A stretch of 64,000 bases of DNA from Clostridia bacterium (GTDB taxonomy: Bacteria > Bacillota > Clostridia > Oscillospirales > Acutalibacteraceae): positions 1-64,000 of the forward strand of contig JAFQVY010000009.1 in NCBI GenBank assembly GCA_017407755.1, given 5' to 3'. Made by a program: the position numbers and the translations under genes. Below are positions 55,301 through 63,088 of the stretch, one piece after another; the stretch's first letter is position 1; each line of letters begins with the position of its first letter. The notes under the pieces were generated by a model. That model was not told where the DNA came from, ran no database searches, and worked only from the letters and a program-made list of their open reading frames with translations.

Positions 55301-56628
55301 ATGTTGTTATAATATGTACCGCCTGTGTTTACAAGCACAACGCCTGAGGTACCGCGCTCAATATATGCAACTGAGCCTGAAGATGCCATATATTCGCTTT
55401 GACCTGCAAAATGATTTTTGAATTTGTTAACTGCTTTTACCTCGGGATTAGACCAAGAGGTAACATCAGCTTCGCCAATCATAGTGGTATCAATATTTTC
55501 AGGTCTTGCAAGGTAAAGACCGCAAACCTCGTTTCTTGCGCCTACTATTGCCCAAGTTTTGTTAATGTTGTGGTCGCTTATAAATCTTGTTCCGTTGTCC
55601 TTGTAAGTATCGTGGGATTCTGTCCACTGAACAGTCTTTGAAGGCGAAGCTCCGCAGGAAATACCTGACTGAGCCGCACGGGAAGCGTTGCCGTCAATAA
55701 CTGCCTGCCTTATGTCGTTGGCACCTGTGTCGGTTACGCTCATATACTTTGTATAAGCGTCAGTTCCCAGTCCGCCGCCGGGTGTACCTAAAAGTTCGCC
55801 GTAATAATATGGAGTAAAGCCTTTTGTTTCCTGAGCGTATTCTGTAGCCGCATTAAGCACATTAGGCCAGAAATCGCTTTTTGTGCCTGATGCATCTGAG
55901 GGGGTTTCAATATGCTTTGCGGCATCAAATCTGAAGCCGTCGGCACCTGCATCGATACATTCTTTGAGGAAGTTTATGCAGTGCTTCTGCACAGTTGAAT
56001 TGGCTGTATTAAGGTCAGGAAGACCTGAAAGACAGTAATGGGTGGAATCGTAGCGATTTTCAAAATTATAGATATTCTTGGAAATATCGTGCCAACAGTT
56101 GCTGTCATTTTTTATTTCGGAAGGAACCCACGGATGAATGGTATTTCCCGATGAATCGTTTGCCGTGTGGTTAAAAATTGTATCAACAATAACCTTGATG
56201 CCGTACTTTTCTGCTTCTTCACACATAGATTTAAACTCAGCCTTTGTGCCGAAAGCATTGCGGTAATCGGTTTCAATGTTAAAGGCAACAGGCTGATAAA
56301 CAACCCAACAGTGGTTCATAAGAGTACTCCAGGATTCTCTGGTAGACTCTTTAATGGGCTGAATGGGAGAAGTCTGGATTGCAGTAAAGCCCTGTGCCGC
56401 AATCTGGGGCAAAAGCTTTTTGATGTTATCAAAAGACCAACACCAGCACTGCAAAATCTGGCCGTCCTGCACGTCGTCACAAAGGCCGTAAATATTTGAA
56501 CCCGTTTCTACAAGCTCAGTATTGGCACTTGTTTCGGTTAAGTCAACCTTTACACCCGCAACAGTCAGAAAACTGCCTAAAGCGATAAGCAAAGCAAGAC
56601 TTAATGTAAGTATTCTCTTTCTAAGCAT
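52327..56628 (-). CDS. secreted GH13 alpha-amylase with four starch-binding-like modules
   Basis: About 1433 aa. Signal peptide, then GH13 catalytic domain (about 35-490): VDTIFNHTA, DGFRFDAAKH (nucleophile near 232), YYYGELLG (acid/base near 276) and WTESHDTY (third Asp near 340). Four tandem FNxW-type modules follow (about 495-940; AGSFNGWST, KGTFNDWDS, MGEFNNWKD, RGDFNDWSS), then two InlB B-repeats (about 944-1080) and a large C-terminal region (to 1433) that I do not recognise. Start ATG 56628 with AGGAGG upstream. Extracellular starch degradation. Confidence 0.88.
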   Translation of the reverse strand: MLRKRILTLSLALLIALGSFLTVAGVKVDLTETSANTELVETGSNIYGLCDDVQDGQILQCWCWSFDNIKKLLPQIAAQGFTAIQTSPIQPIKESTRESWSTLMNHCWVVYQPVAFNIETDYRNAFGTKAEFKSMCEEAEKYGIKVIVDTIFNHTANDSSGNTIHPWVPSEIKNDSNCWHDISKNIYNFENRYDSTHYCLSGLPDLNTANSTVQKHCINFLKECIDAGADGFRFDAAKHIETPSDASGTKSDFWPNVLNAATEYAQETKGFTPYYYGELLGTPGGGLGTDAYTKYMSVTDTGANDIRQAVIDGNASRAAQSGISCGASPSKTVQWTESHDTYKDNGTRFISDHNINKTWAIVGARNEVCGLYLARPENIDTTMIGEADVTSWSNPEVKAVNKFKNHFAGQSEYMASSGSVAYIERGTSGVVLVNTGGTYYNNMSVPAHKIASGTYTDAITGNTFTVSNGYISGDIGDTGIAVVYDVESSGSLEKGSVTDFKLAGSFNGWSTSANVMVAKDSNIATTSVILEEGEYTFKIKGGDLWFGNSGTIEDETGSGGWTMKPDVSDNCTLKASGGKYTFSYNTVTQRLVVEHSESTESDVYLKGTFNDWDSSLQLAYEEGSNTVTTTLEIEKGTYSFKIHNRGIGSWYSNTGTIEDTTGSGGWTMKTSVDDNCTFIASGGKYTFSFNLSNNKLTVSAEELSPTQTTTQAEESENYPYYLMGEFNNWKDTDPFLLTDDADILTVTVEIEAGTYGFKLYKTESEKWYGNSGTINDTTGDNGCTMKEGEDKCTLVATGGTYTFTLTRSTKKLTVLYSPDEETPVETTTEAETPQYYLRGDFNDWSSSTPMEIDESVGCAVATIELLEGVYAFKVQDKLNSRWYGNNGTIEDSTEGKSWSMHQSAGDATLEATGGTYTFIFDTDEKRLTVNYVAEGQDPNTPDNPVLNDYTVTFLDYDGAVLDTQIVTEGSAAIPPADPVREGTDMYSYVFTGWDTSFVEITADTTVRATYEQKINEFEVTFLDYDGKILSIQYIPYGESALAPTSPVREGDAQYTYTFSGWDKDFTDVTEDLTVNALYSESVNEYNVTVNEGEFTFSGEKTVKYGDSYTFTVIPNEGYEIETVSADGEVLNADANGGYTVKNATGDIEISVVVRKLLAENDFAGATVSLSGNIEVNFYMNLSDKVVADESSKLVFILPNGNTKTCYVKNAEKKDGYYVFACEVSAKEMASSVKARIVSSEYKSEVFEYSVKEYGEYILSSSDSEYERAKPLVKAMLNYGAYAQEYFGYNTENLANESLSESDKALADADFSDYMYSLKGEEEGVSYYGSKLSLKSETAIKHYFCIEDEENIPKCTVNDVAVTPVKKGEYYEIKVSDILAQNLDESIKVKAGEVTLEYSVLSYGYLAIKGDDTNLKNVVNALYAYNQAAKAYIG

Positions 56629-56668
56629 AGCGAAACCTCCTATAAAAATGTAAAATATATACATAAAA

Positions 56669-56697
56669 AGTATACACTATTCTATAATTTGTTGCAA
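56669..56697 (-). promoter_or_regulatory. promoter of the amylase gene
   Basis: Minus strand TTGCAA (56697-56692), 17-nt spacer, TATACT (56674-56669). Confidence 0.7.
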
Positions 56698-56834
56698 GTT
56701 TTTTAAACATACCTCTGTGTTTTTGTGCAATACAAATAAAATACACCTCCGCCATTTAGCAAATGAGCGCAGATGTTGTTAAAGAAAAAGGGATTTCCTA
56801 CAAATAAGAAAAGCCTTTCATCAATAAAGTCAAT

Positions 56835-57533
56835 TTATATCATAAAACGAAAAATCACATAAGTTAACACAACAAGAAAGCTTCCGCCGCCCAGACAGAT
56901 TATAGTCATCTTATGCCCCAAATACTGATGGACAAAAGCCGCCATAATGTTAAATAAACCTATGCCAATCATAATAGAGCCTGCATAGCCTAACATAATA
57001 AATCCATTATTAAAAACATACGGATTCATAAAACAAACAATCAGATAAATTATCATTGGCAGTAAAAGTGCTATTACCCCAAAAGCTCTCAGCCAACCAT
57101 AAGCCACAGGATGCATTTCCTTAAAATCATTGTCTGCATTGGGCAGAAAATACTCCCACGAATTTTTAGGAGCATACTTAGAATAACGAGGTCTCACCTT
57201 CATAAAATCTTCAAAATACCTTGTACCGTATTTTTCTCTGAAGGAGTTTATATCGGTAGTGAAAGAATAAAAGTCCCTCAAGCCTAAAGGTATTTCAGGC
57301 ATGTTATGTACCAAGTTGGCAAAATCATAAATTTTCTCTTTATTTCTTTCATTTAAAATATCAAACATAGTGTCTATACAATAAATGAGAAGTTTACTAT
57401 CCTCTGTAGCCTTTTCACTTTTAAGCTCTCTTTTAGCGGTTTTTAAAGTAATCTCAGCTCTAATACTGCCTAACGGGTCAAATCTTATATCCGCAAAAGC
57501 GTTTTTTATTTCTTCATAAAATTCGGTTTTCAT
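56835..57533 (-). CDS. hypothetical membrane protein (232 aa)
   Basis: Soluble N-terminal half (Lys/Glu-rich, with WEYFLPNADNDFKEMHP) then three membrane segments (about 143-164, 172-195, 205-230). Start ATG 57533, with GGAGG about 8 nt upstream. No family recognised. It lies between the amylase and galE genes. Confidence 0.65.
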   Translation of the reverse strand: MKTEFYEEIKNAFADIRFDPLGSIRAEITLKTAKRELKSEKATEDSKLLIYCIDTMFDILNERNKEKIYDFANLVHNMPEIPLGLRDFYSFTTDINSFREKYGTRYFEDFMKVRPRYSKYAPKNSWEYFLPNADNDFKEMHPVAYGWLRAFGVIALLLPMIIYLIVCFMNPYVFNNGFIMLGYAGSIMIGIGLFNIMAAFVHQYLGHKMTIICLGGGSFLVVLTYVIFRFMI

Positions 57534-57687
57534 TTCAACACCTCCGCTGTATTCATTCTACTATAATACACATTTACTTTCAATACACAAATAATTTGAC
57601 ATTATCACTCATATAATGTAAACTTGATTTAGTATTTTAGTACTTTTTACACTTTACTTTTTTACTACTAATTTTCGGGGTGGTTTT

Positions 57688-58704
57688 ATGGCTATTCTTT
57701 TAACAGGCGGAATGGGCTTTATCGGCTCGCACACCGCTGTTGAGCTTATAAGTGAAGGCTACGAGGTTATTATTGCCGATAACCTTTCAAACAGCTCGCC
57801 CAAGGTTTTGGGTAGAATCGAAACTATTACAGGCAAAAAGCCTTTATTCTATGAAATCGACGTTGCAGTTAAAGAGGACGTTGAAAAAATATTTGACGAA
57901 AACTCTGTTGAGGGTGTAATTCATTTTGCAGGCTATAAAAGCGTGCCCGAATCCACCCGTATCCCCTTAAGCTATTATCGCAATAATATCGATACCGCTC
58001 TGACTGTTCTGGAGATTATGAAGGAAAGAAACTGCAAAACCTTTGTTTTTTCTTCATCTGCAACGGTTTACGGAGACAAAAATGTTGCTCCCTTTAATGA
58101 GGAAATGCCCACATCTACCTCTACAAATGCTTACGGCAACACAAAGCTTATGATTGAGCAGATTGTAAGGGACTTTTCTGCTTCTTGGAGTGAGTTTTCT
58201 GCAATCCTTTTAAGATATTTTAATCCCATAGGTGCTCACCCCAGCGGTCTTATCGGCGAAGCACCCGACGGCATTCCCAACAACCTTATGCCCTATATTA
58301 CCCAGACTGCCGTAGGTGTACGTGAGTTTTTAGGCGTTTTCGGCACCGATTACGATACTCCTGACGGCACCGGTGTAAGGGATTTTATTCACGTTGTTGA
58401 CCTTGCAAGAGGCCACGTTGCCGCCGTAAATTACGCCCTTAAGGCAAACGGCGTTGAAGCTATAAACCTTGGCACAGGCAAAGGCAGCAGTGTTTTAGAG
58501 GTAGTTCATACCTTTGAAGAAGCCAACTCACTTAAAATTCCCGTGAAGCTCCTTGACCGCCGCCCCGGTGACGTTGCTACAAGCTATGCATTAGCCGACA
58601 AAGCAAAGGAGCTGCTTAATTGGGAGGCTAAACTCACACTTTTTGATATGTGCAAAGACTCTTGGAACTGGCAAAAATCAAACCCCAAAGGATATGACGA
58701 CTGA
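57688..58704 (+). CDS. galE: UDP-glucose 4-epimerase GalE
   Basis: 338 aa. N-terminal GGMGFIGSHTAVEL (NAD-binding), the catalytic SSSATVYG and YGNTKLMIE (Tyr-x-x-x-Lys) and the DYDTPDGTGVRDFIHVVDLA block identify it. Interconverts UDP-Glc and UDP-Gal for surface polysaccharides or galactose use. PlsX begins inside its stop codon (TGATG). Confidence 0.95.
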   Translation: MAILLTGGMGFIGSHTAVELISEGYEVIIADNLSNSSPKVLGRIETITGKKPLFYEIDVAVKEDVEKIFDENSVEGVIHFAGYKSVPESTRIPLSYYRNNIDTALTVLEIMKERNCKTFVFSSSATVYGDKNVAPFNEEMPTSTSTNAYGNTKLMIEQIVRDFSASWSEFSAILLRYFNPIGAHPSGLIGEAPDGIPNNLMPYITQTAVGVREFLGVFGTDYDTPDGTGVRDFIHVVDLARGHVAAVNYALKANGVEAINLGTGKGSSVLEVVHTFEEANSLKIPVKLLDRRPGDVATSYALADKAKELLNWEAKLTLFDMCKDSWNWQKSNPKGYDD

Positions 58705-59693
58705 TGATTAAAATTGCAATTGACCTGCTTGGTGCCGACAGAGACGAGCTTGAGCTTTTAGACGGTGTAGCAAAAGCATTAAAAGAAAATTCTGATTTGT
58801 TCGCATATATTTTGGGCACTAAAGAAAAGCTTGAGAAGGCTCTAAATGAAAAAAATGCAGACAAAGAACAGTACGAAGTTATAAATGCAACCGAGGTTAT
58901 CACCAACAACGACAACCCCATGGTGGCTATTCGCAGTAAAGCAGACTCTTCTATGATTAAGGGTGCCACTCTTTGCAGAGACAACGAAGATATTGAGGCT
59001 TTTGTTTCCTGCGGTGCCACAGGAGCACTTATGGTTTCCTCAATGATGATAATAAAGCCCCTAAGTACCGCTATAGGCCCTGTGCTTGTGTGCGAGTTTA
59101 TCAAGCGAAACGGCGACTACGTTTGCCTTTCTGACTGTGGTGCAAACCTTGACTGCCCTGCCGAAAGGCTTTTAAGCTTTGCCAAAATGGGCAGTGCCTA
59201 TATGAAGGCAAAGGGCGTTGAAAACCCAAAAGTAAGGCTTCTTTCAAACGGCGTTGAAGATGGCAAGGGCACAAACGTTATTAAAGAAGCGAACGCCCTT
59301 TTGAAAGAAACAAATCTTAATTTCTTAGGCAATATCGAAGGCAGTTCTGTCCTTACAGGGGATGCCGACGTAGTAGTTGCCGACGGATTTTCGGGCAATG
59401 TGCTTTTAAAGAGTCTTGAGTGCGGTGCAACCTCGGTTATTAAGGATATTGAGGATTTCGCAAGCACCCTTGAAGATGATAAAAAGAACGAGCTTAAAAA
59501 GCTTGCCCAAAATCTTTACAAAAGATATGACTACAACACTCAGGGCGGAGCAGTGCTTTTAGGCGTTAACAAGCCTGTTGTAAAAGGGCATGGTGCCGCC
59601 ACCGGTGAAACTATGCTCAGCATCATAAGAGTTGCCTATACTCTGGCAAAAAACAAGTTGGTTGATAAAATCAAAGCCGAGTTCGGTTTATAA
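58704..59693 (+). CDS. plsX: phosphate acyltransferase PlsX
   Basis: 329 aa. IAIDLLGAD begins the fold; SKADSSMIKG, SCGATGALM, and VVVADGFSGNVLLK with KGHGAATG are standard PlsX blocks. It makes acyl-phosphate from acyl-ACP for PlsY. LLGAD differs from the common MGGD motif. Confidence 0.92.
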   Translation: MIKIAIDLLGADRDELELLDGVAKALKENSDLFAYILGTKEKLEKALNEKNADKEQYEVINATEVITNNDNPMVAIRSKADSSMIKGATLCRDNEDIEAFVSCGATGALMVSSMMIIKPLSTAIGPVLVCEFIKRNGDYVCLSDCGANLDCPAERLLSFAKMGSAYMKAKGVENPKVRLLSNGVEDGKGTNVIKEANALLKETNLNFLGNIEGSSVLTGDADVVVADGFSGNVLLKSLECGATSVIKDIEDFASTLEDDKKNELKKLAQNLYKRYDYNTQGGAVLLGVNKPVVKGHGAATGETMLSIIRVAYTLAKNKLVDKIKAEFGL

Positions 59694-59697
59694 GAAA

Positions 59698-59730
59698 AAG
59701 TCCACGGAAATTTCCGTGGACTTAATTTTT
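59698..59730. terminator. bidirectional terminator
   Basis: AAGTCCACGGAAA/TTTCCGTGGACTT perfect palindrome between plsX and the converging TPM gene, with T runs either side. Confidence 0.85.
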
Positions 59731-60474
59731 TTAGAAGCTTCCGCCTCCGCCGCTGTGGCTTCTGCCGGAAGAAGATGTATGAGAGCCTGAATTCTCTTTT
59801 GGTTTTGCACGTCTTGTTACGTTTCTGTAAAGGAAAATATCACGGCTGTTAGTTACGTTCATACTGCCTGCAACCATATAATCCTTAGCAGCAGGCTGGC
59901 GTCTTACGCTTTTGAGCTTGCCCTTCATAACAAGCACCGCAATAAGACCAATAACAAAGCCTGCTACAAGTGAGAACACAATACCGAAGAACCAGTTGTA
60001 AGGTGCACCGTTGCAATAATCGTCACAAAGGTCGGCATAGGTTATCATTGCAGTATAATAGTCACCGCTACTGAGGTAAGGAGTAATTTCGTCACCGATG
60101 TGTTCAATAACATCACTGTCAATATTAGCTTCGCCTCTGCCACAGCCTGAAATCCACCAGTCTCTTTGAGACATATCAATTACAAGAATACAGCCGTCAT
60201 ATTTAGAGCCAAAGCCGTATCCGTTATAATCAAAATAATCGTCAGCATAATCTCTTATGTACTGGCCGTTTGTTGTGTTGGTTGTATGAACTACAACGTC
60301 AAACTTCTGTCTTTGGCTGATTTCATCAAGGTAGCTCTCTACCTCGGCGGCATCACTGCTTGTAAGAAGCTGTGCATCATCTGTCAAGCGGGTATCATTA
60401 GCCGCACTTACAGGAAGCACCAGTAACAAACAAAGAACAGCGGCAAAGAGTAAAGTAAATAATTTCTTTTTCAT
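59731..60474 (-). CDS. TPM-domain secreted/membrane protein
   Basis: 247 aa. A signal peptide (about 1-24) precedes a TPM domain (about 30-150; RLTDDAQLLTSSDAAEVESYL), a membrane helix (about 163-185) and a tail ending in SHSGGGGSF. TPM proteins (YgcG/Rip-like) are linked to membrane-protein quality control. Last gene of the SPFH row. Confidence 0.85.
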   Translation of the reverse strand: MKKKLFTLLFAAVLCLLLVLPVSAANDTRLTDDAQLLTSSDAAEVESYLDEISQRQKFDVVVHTTNTTNGQYIRDYADDYFDYNGYGFGSKYDGCILVIDMSQRDWWISGCGRGEANIDSDVIEHIGDEITPYLSSGDYYTAMITYADLCDDYCNGAPYNWFFGIVFSLVAGFVIGLIAVLVMKGKLKSVRRQPAAKDYMVAGSMNVTNSRDIFLYRNVTRRAKPKENSGSHTSSSGRSHSGGGGSF

Positions 60475-60488
60475 TTCACCCTACCCCC

Positions 60489-61574
60489 TTAAAATATAAA
60501 ATGAATAAGCCAGCTTAATGCAAAAGCCGCCGCTGAGGCTATACCTGCAATAGTGAAAAGGTACTTTTTGAAAAGACCCTTATCGCAGGGCAAATCACCT
60601 ACAAACTTACCTGTCTGGCCATTCATGGCAAAGGTGTACTTCTGGTCTTTATATGTAGTGTTCAGAAGCCACACGGGGTAAAGTGCATACTCTGCTTTAC
60701 CGTTATTAAGTCTTATATGAGTGTTTTCGGGCAAAACTGTTGTATAACCCTGAACCGTTGAGCGAAAAGCTTCTTCGGTAGAGTTTTTAATTCGCTGGTT
60801 TGCTCTGTCTATGCTGTTCTCTGCAGTAACATCATACTTATCGGCAAGATATCCTGCCATATAAGCAGTCTGGAAATCTACCGCTTCGCTAAAATTAAAG
60901 GGCTCGATACTTTCCATAAGGGTGTCGTCCATTTTTTCGCTACCGTCTACAGGTACATTTGCAAATGCAATATTGCCTGAGCGAAGCACGGCAAAATACT
61001 TGGTCTCGGTATAGTTGTAGTTGCTGTCGCTCCAATGTCTTACTCTGGTAGCTCTGTAACGGATATTAGCGTCAGCACCTGCATCAAAAAGCCACACAGG
61101 CACGTAAACGCCCTTGATTTCGTCAATATGATTTTCTTCCTTGAAAATCTTGGGCAAAAGGCGTTTACCCTTGATGTGGTTAAAGTAGCCTTCCTTAGCC
61201 GCTTTTTTGTCAAGCTTAAAGGGGATAATCAAATCCGGCTTAAGCATACCTGAAATATTTCCCGACATAACCACGGGGTTGTCGCAATAAGGACAAGAGG
61301 TAGCGGCAGTGGTTTTGTCGCATACAATTTCACCTGCACAGGATTTACAGACATAAGTCACAAGGTTTTCGTCCTCGCCTTTCCACTCTGCACCTGCGTT
61401 TGTTTCCCAATTCATTTCGTCGGGAGCGTCATTCTGAATCTCATTATCGTATTCTTTTAAAGCGTCCATTTCAAACTCAGTGTCGCAATAAGGACACTTC
61501 ATTTTCTGTGCAGTGGTGTTAAACTCAATAGCACCGCCGCAACAGGGACATTTATAATCAAGAAGTGTAGACAT
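60489..61574 (-). CDS. zinc-ribbon protein with C-terminal membrane helix (TFIIB-like)
   Basis: 361 aa. Two zinc ribbons: CPCCGGAIEF...CPYCDTEFE (about 8-35) and CKSCAGEIVC...CPYCDNPVV (about 75-105). A middle domain (about 120-300) and a C-terminal membrane helix follow. It fits the TFIIB-like zinc-ribbon family that travels with SPFH and TPM genes. Start ATG 61574 with GGAGAG. Confidence 0.75.
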   Translation of the reverse strand: MSTLLDYKCPCCGGAIEFNTTAQKMKCPYCDTEFEMDALKEYDNEIQNDAPDEMNWETNAGAEWKGEDENLVTYVCKSCAGEIVCDKTTAATSCPYCDNPVVMSGNISGMLKPDLIIPFKLDKKAAKEGYFNHIKGKRLLPKIFKEENHIDEIKGVYVPVWLFDAGADANIRYRATRVRHWSDSNYNYTETKYFAVLRSGNIAFANVPVDGSEKMDDTLMESIEPFNFSEAVDFQTAYMAGYLADKYDVTAENSIDRANQRIKNSTEEAFRSTVQGYTTVLPENTHIRLNNGKAEYALYPVWLLNTTYKDQKYTFAMNGQTGKFVGDLPCDKGLFKKYLFTIAGIASAAAFALSWLIHFIF

Positions 61575-61591
61575 TTTTCTCTCCTTCTTTA

Positions 61592-63004
61592 TCACTGCTT
61601 GTCGTTATCGTCAAAGAGGTCGCCGCATTCGGGACAGAACTTTGGAGGATTTTTGGGGTCTTCGGGCTCCCAGCCGCATTTGTCGCACTTATAAAGAGGT
61701 GCGCCCTCAGGCTTTTTAGCTCCGCATTCTGCACAGAACCTGCCAAGATTTACCTCGCCGCAAGCACATGTCCAACCCTTCTGCTCCTCAGGCTTTTTAG
61801 CTCCGCACTCAGGGCAGAATTTACCGGTAGCAGTTGCACCGCAAGCACATGTCCAGGCATTTGCAGGCTTTGCTTCGGGCTTTTTGGCACCGCACTGAGG
61901 GCAGAAGTTACCCTGTACTGTTGCACCGCATGCACACTGCCAGCTGTTAGCAGTAGCCTGAGCCTGTGCATTTGCCTGAGCCTGTGCAGCCTGATTCTGC
62001 TGGTCCATAGCAAAAAGATTACCGGCATTCATACCGCCTGCATTCATTGCCATATTCATACCCATAAAGCCCATCATGGCACCGCCCTGATTGCCTGCGG
62101 CAGTTTTCATAGCCTCGCCCTGAGCACCAACAAGGTGTGCAGCGGCAAGACCGGGATTGCGAAGACGTGCCTCTGCCTGAGCGTCTTTGAGCATCTGAGT
62201 ATCCTCGTCGGTAAGAACAGGAGGATTCATAGCAACAGAAACAACCTTAAGACCTCTGAGCTCGCCCCATTTCTGGGAAAGGGTTTCGTTAACTGCGGCT
62301 TCCATTTCGGGCATATATCCGGGAATTGCACTGGGTCTGATTTCTAAGGCTGAAAGCTTTGCAAGAGAAGGTGCAAGTGAGCTTACAAACTCAGTCTTAA
62401 GTTGAGTGTCGATTTCACCTCTTGTAAACTCGTCAGTAACGTTTGCACATACATTTGTGTAGAAAAGAAGAGGGTCGGCAATTTTGTAGGAATATACACC
62501 TGAGCAACGGAGGCTTACGTCAACGTCCATATCGATTTTAGAGTCAACAACTCTGAAAGGAATAGGATTGGGAGTTCCGAACTTGTTGTCCATAATCTCT
62601 TTTGTGTTGATGTAGTAAACACGCTGGTCTTTGCCTGTGTCGCCGCCGTAAGCAAAACGCTTGCCGATGGTTTTAAAGGTTTCAAGAATGCTTGAACCTA
62701 ATTTGCCAGCAAAAATTGAAGGCTCTGATGATGAGTCATAAGTAAACTCGCCGGGCTCTGCGCAAACCTCTACAACCTTACCCTGGTCAACAATCAGCAT
62801 ACACTGACCGTCTGCAACGGCGATACCTGAGCCGTTGGAAATAATGTTGTCGCTTGCTTTTGTATTAGAAGAGCGACCGCCAATCTGCTTAGTACCTTTT
62901 TTTACCAAAACATCTCTGTCTAAAGCTTCACAATAGAAAAATTCTTTCCACTGGTCAGCCATTGCGCCGCCAACAGCGCCGATACCTGCTTTAATAAGTC
63001 CCAT
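61592..63004 (-). CDS. SPFH-domain protein with C-terminal zinc-ribbon array
   Basis: 470 aa. The SPFH/band-7-like core (about 20-290) resembles virion-core-protein/YdjI-type proteins. A Met/Ala/Gln-rich stretch (about 300-350) precedes four zinc ribbons (WQCACGATVQGNFCPQCGAKKP-type units, described here by their CxC...CxxC repeats). Start ATG 63004, with GGAAGGAG. Probable scaffold at the membrane. First gene of a three-gene row with its own promoter. Confidence 0.85.
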   Translation of the reverse strand: MGLIKAGIGAVGGAMADQWKEFFYCEALDRDVLVKKGTKQIGGRSSNTKASDNIISNGSGIAVADGQCMLIVDQGKVVEVCAEPGEFTYDSSSEPSIFAGKLGSSILETFKTIGKRFAYGGDTGKDQRVYYINTKEIMDNKFGTPNPIPFRVVDSKIDMDVDVSLRCSGVYSYKIADPLLFYTNVCANVTDEFTRGEIDTQLKTEFVSSLAPSLAKLSALEIRPSAIPGYMPEMEAAVNETLSQKWGELRGLKVVSVAMNPPVLTDEDTQMLKDAQAEARLRNPGLAAAHLVGAQGEAMKTAAGNQGGAMMGFMGMNMAMNAGGMNAGNLFAMDQQNQAAQAQANAQAQATANSWQCACGATVQGNFCPQCGAKKPEAKPANAWTCACGATATGKFCPECGAKKPEEQKGWTCACGEVNLGRFCAECGAKKPEGAPLYKCDKCGWEPEDPKNPPKFCPECGDLFDDNDKQ

Positions 63005-63059
63005 AGTTAAAAACTCCTTCCGAATATAAATAAAAATATAATTTGAAAAGTCCCACTAT

Positions 63060-63088
63060 ATTTTACACCTTTAAGAAATGTGTGTCAA
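63060..63088 (-). promoter_or_regulatory. promoter of the SPFH operon
   Basis: Minus strand TTGACA (63088-63083), 17-nt spacer, TAAAAT (63065-63060); its -35 overlaps the end of the SNF2 gene. Confidence 0.75.
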
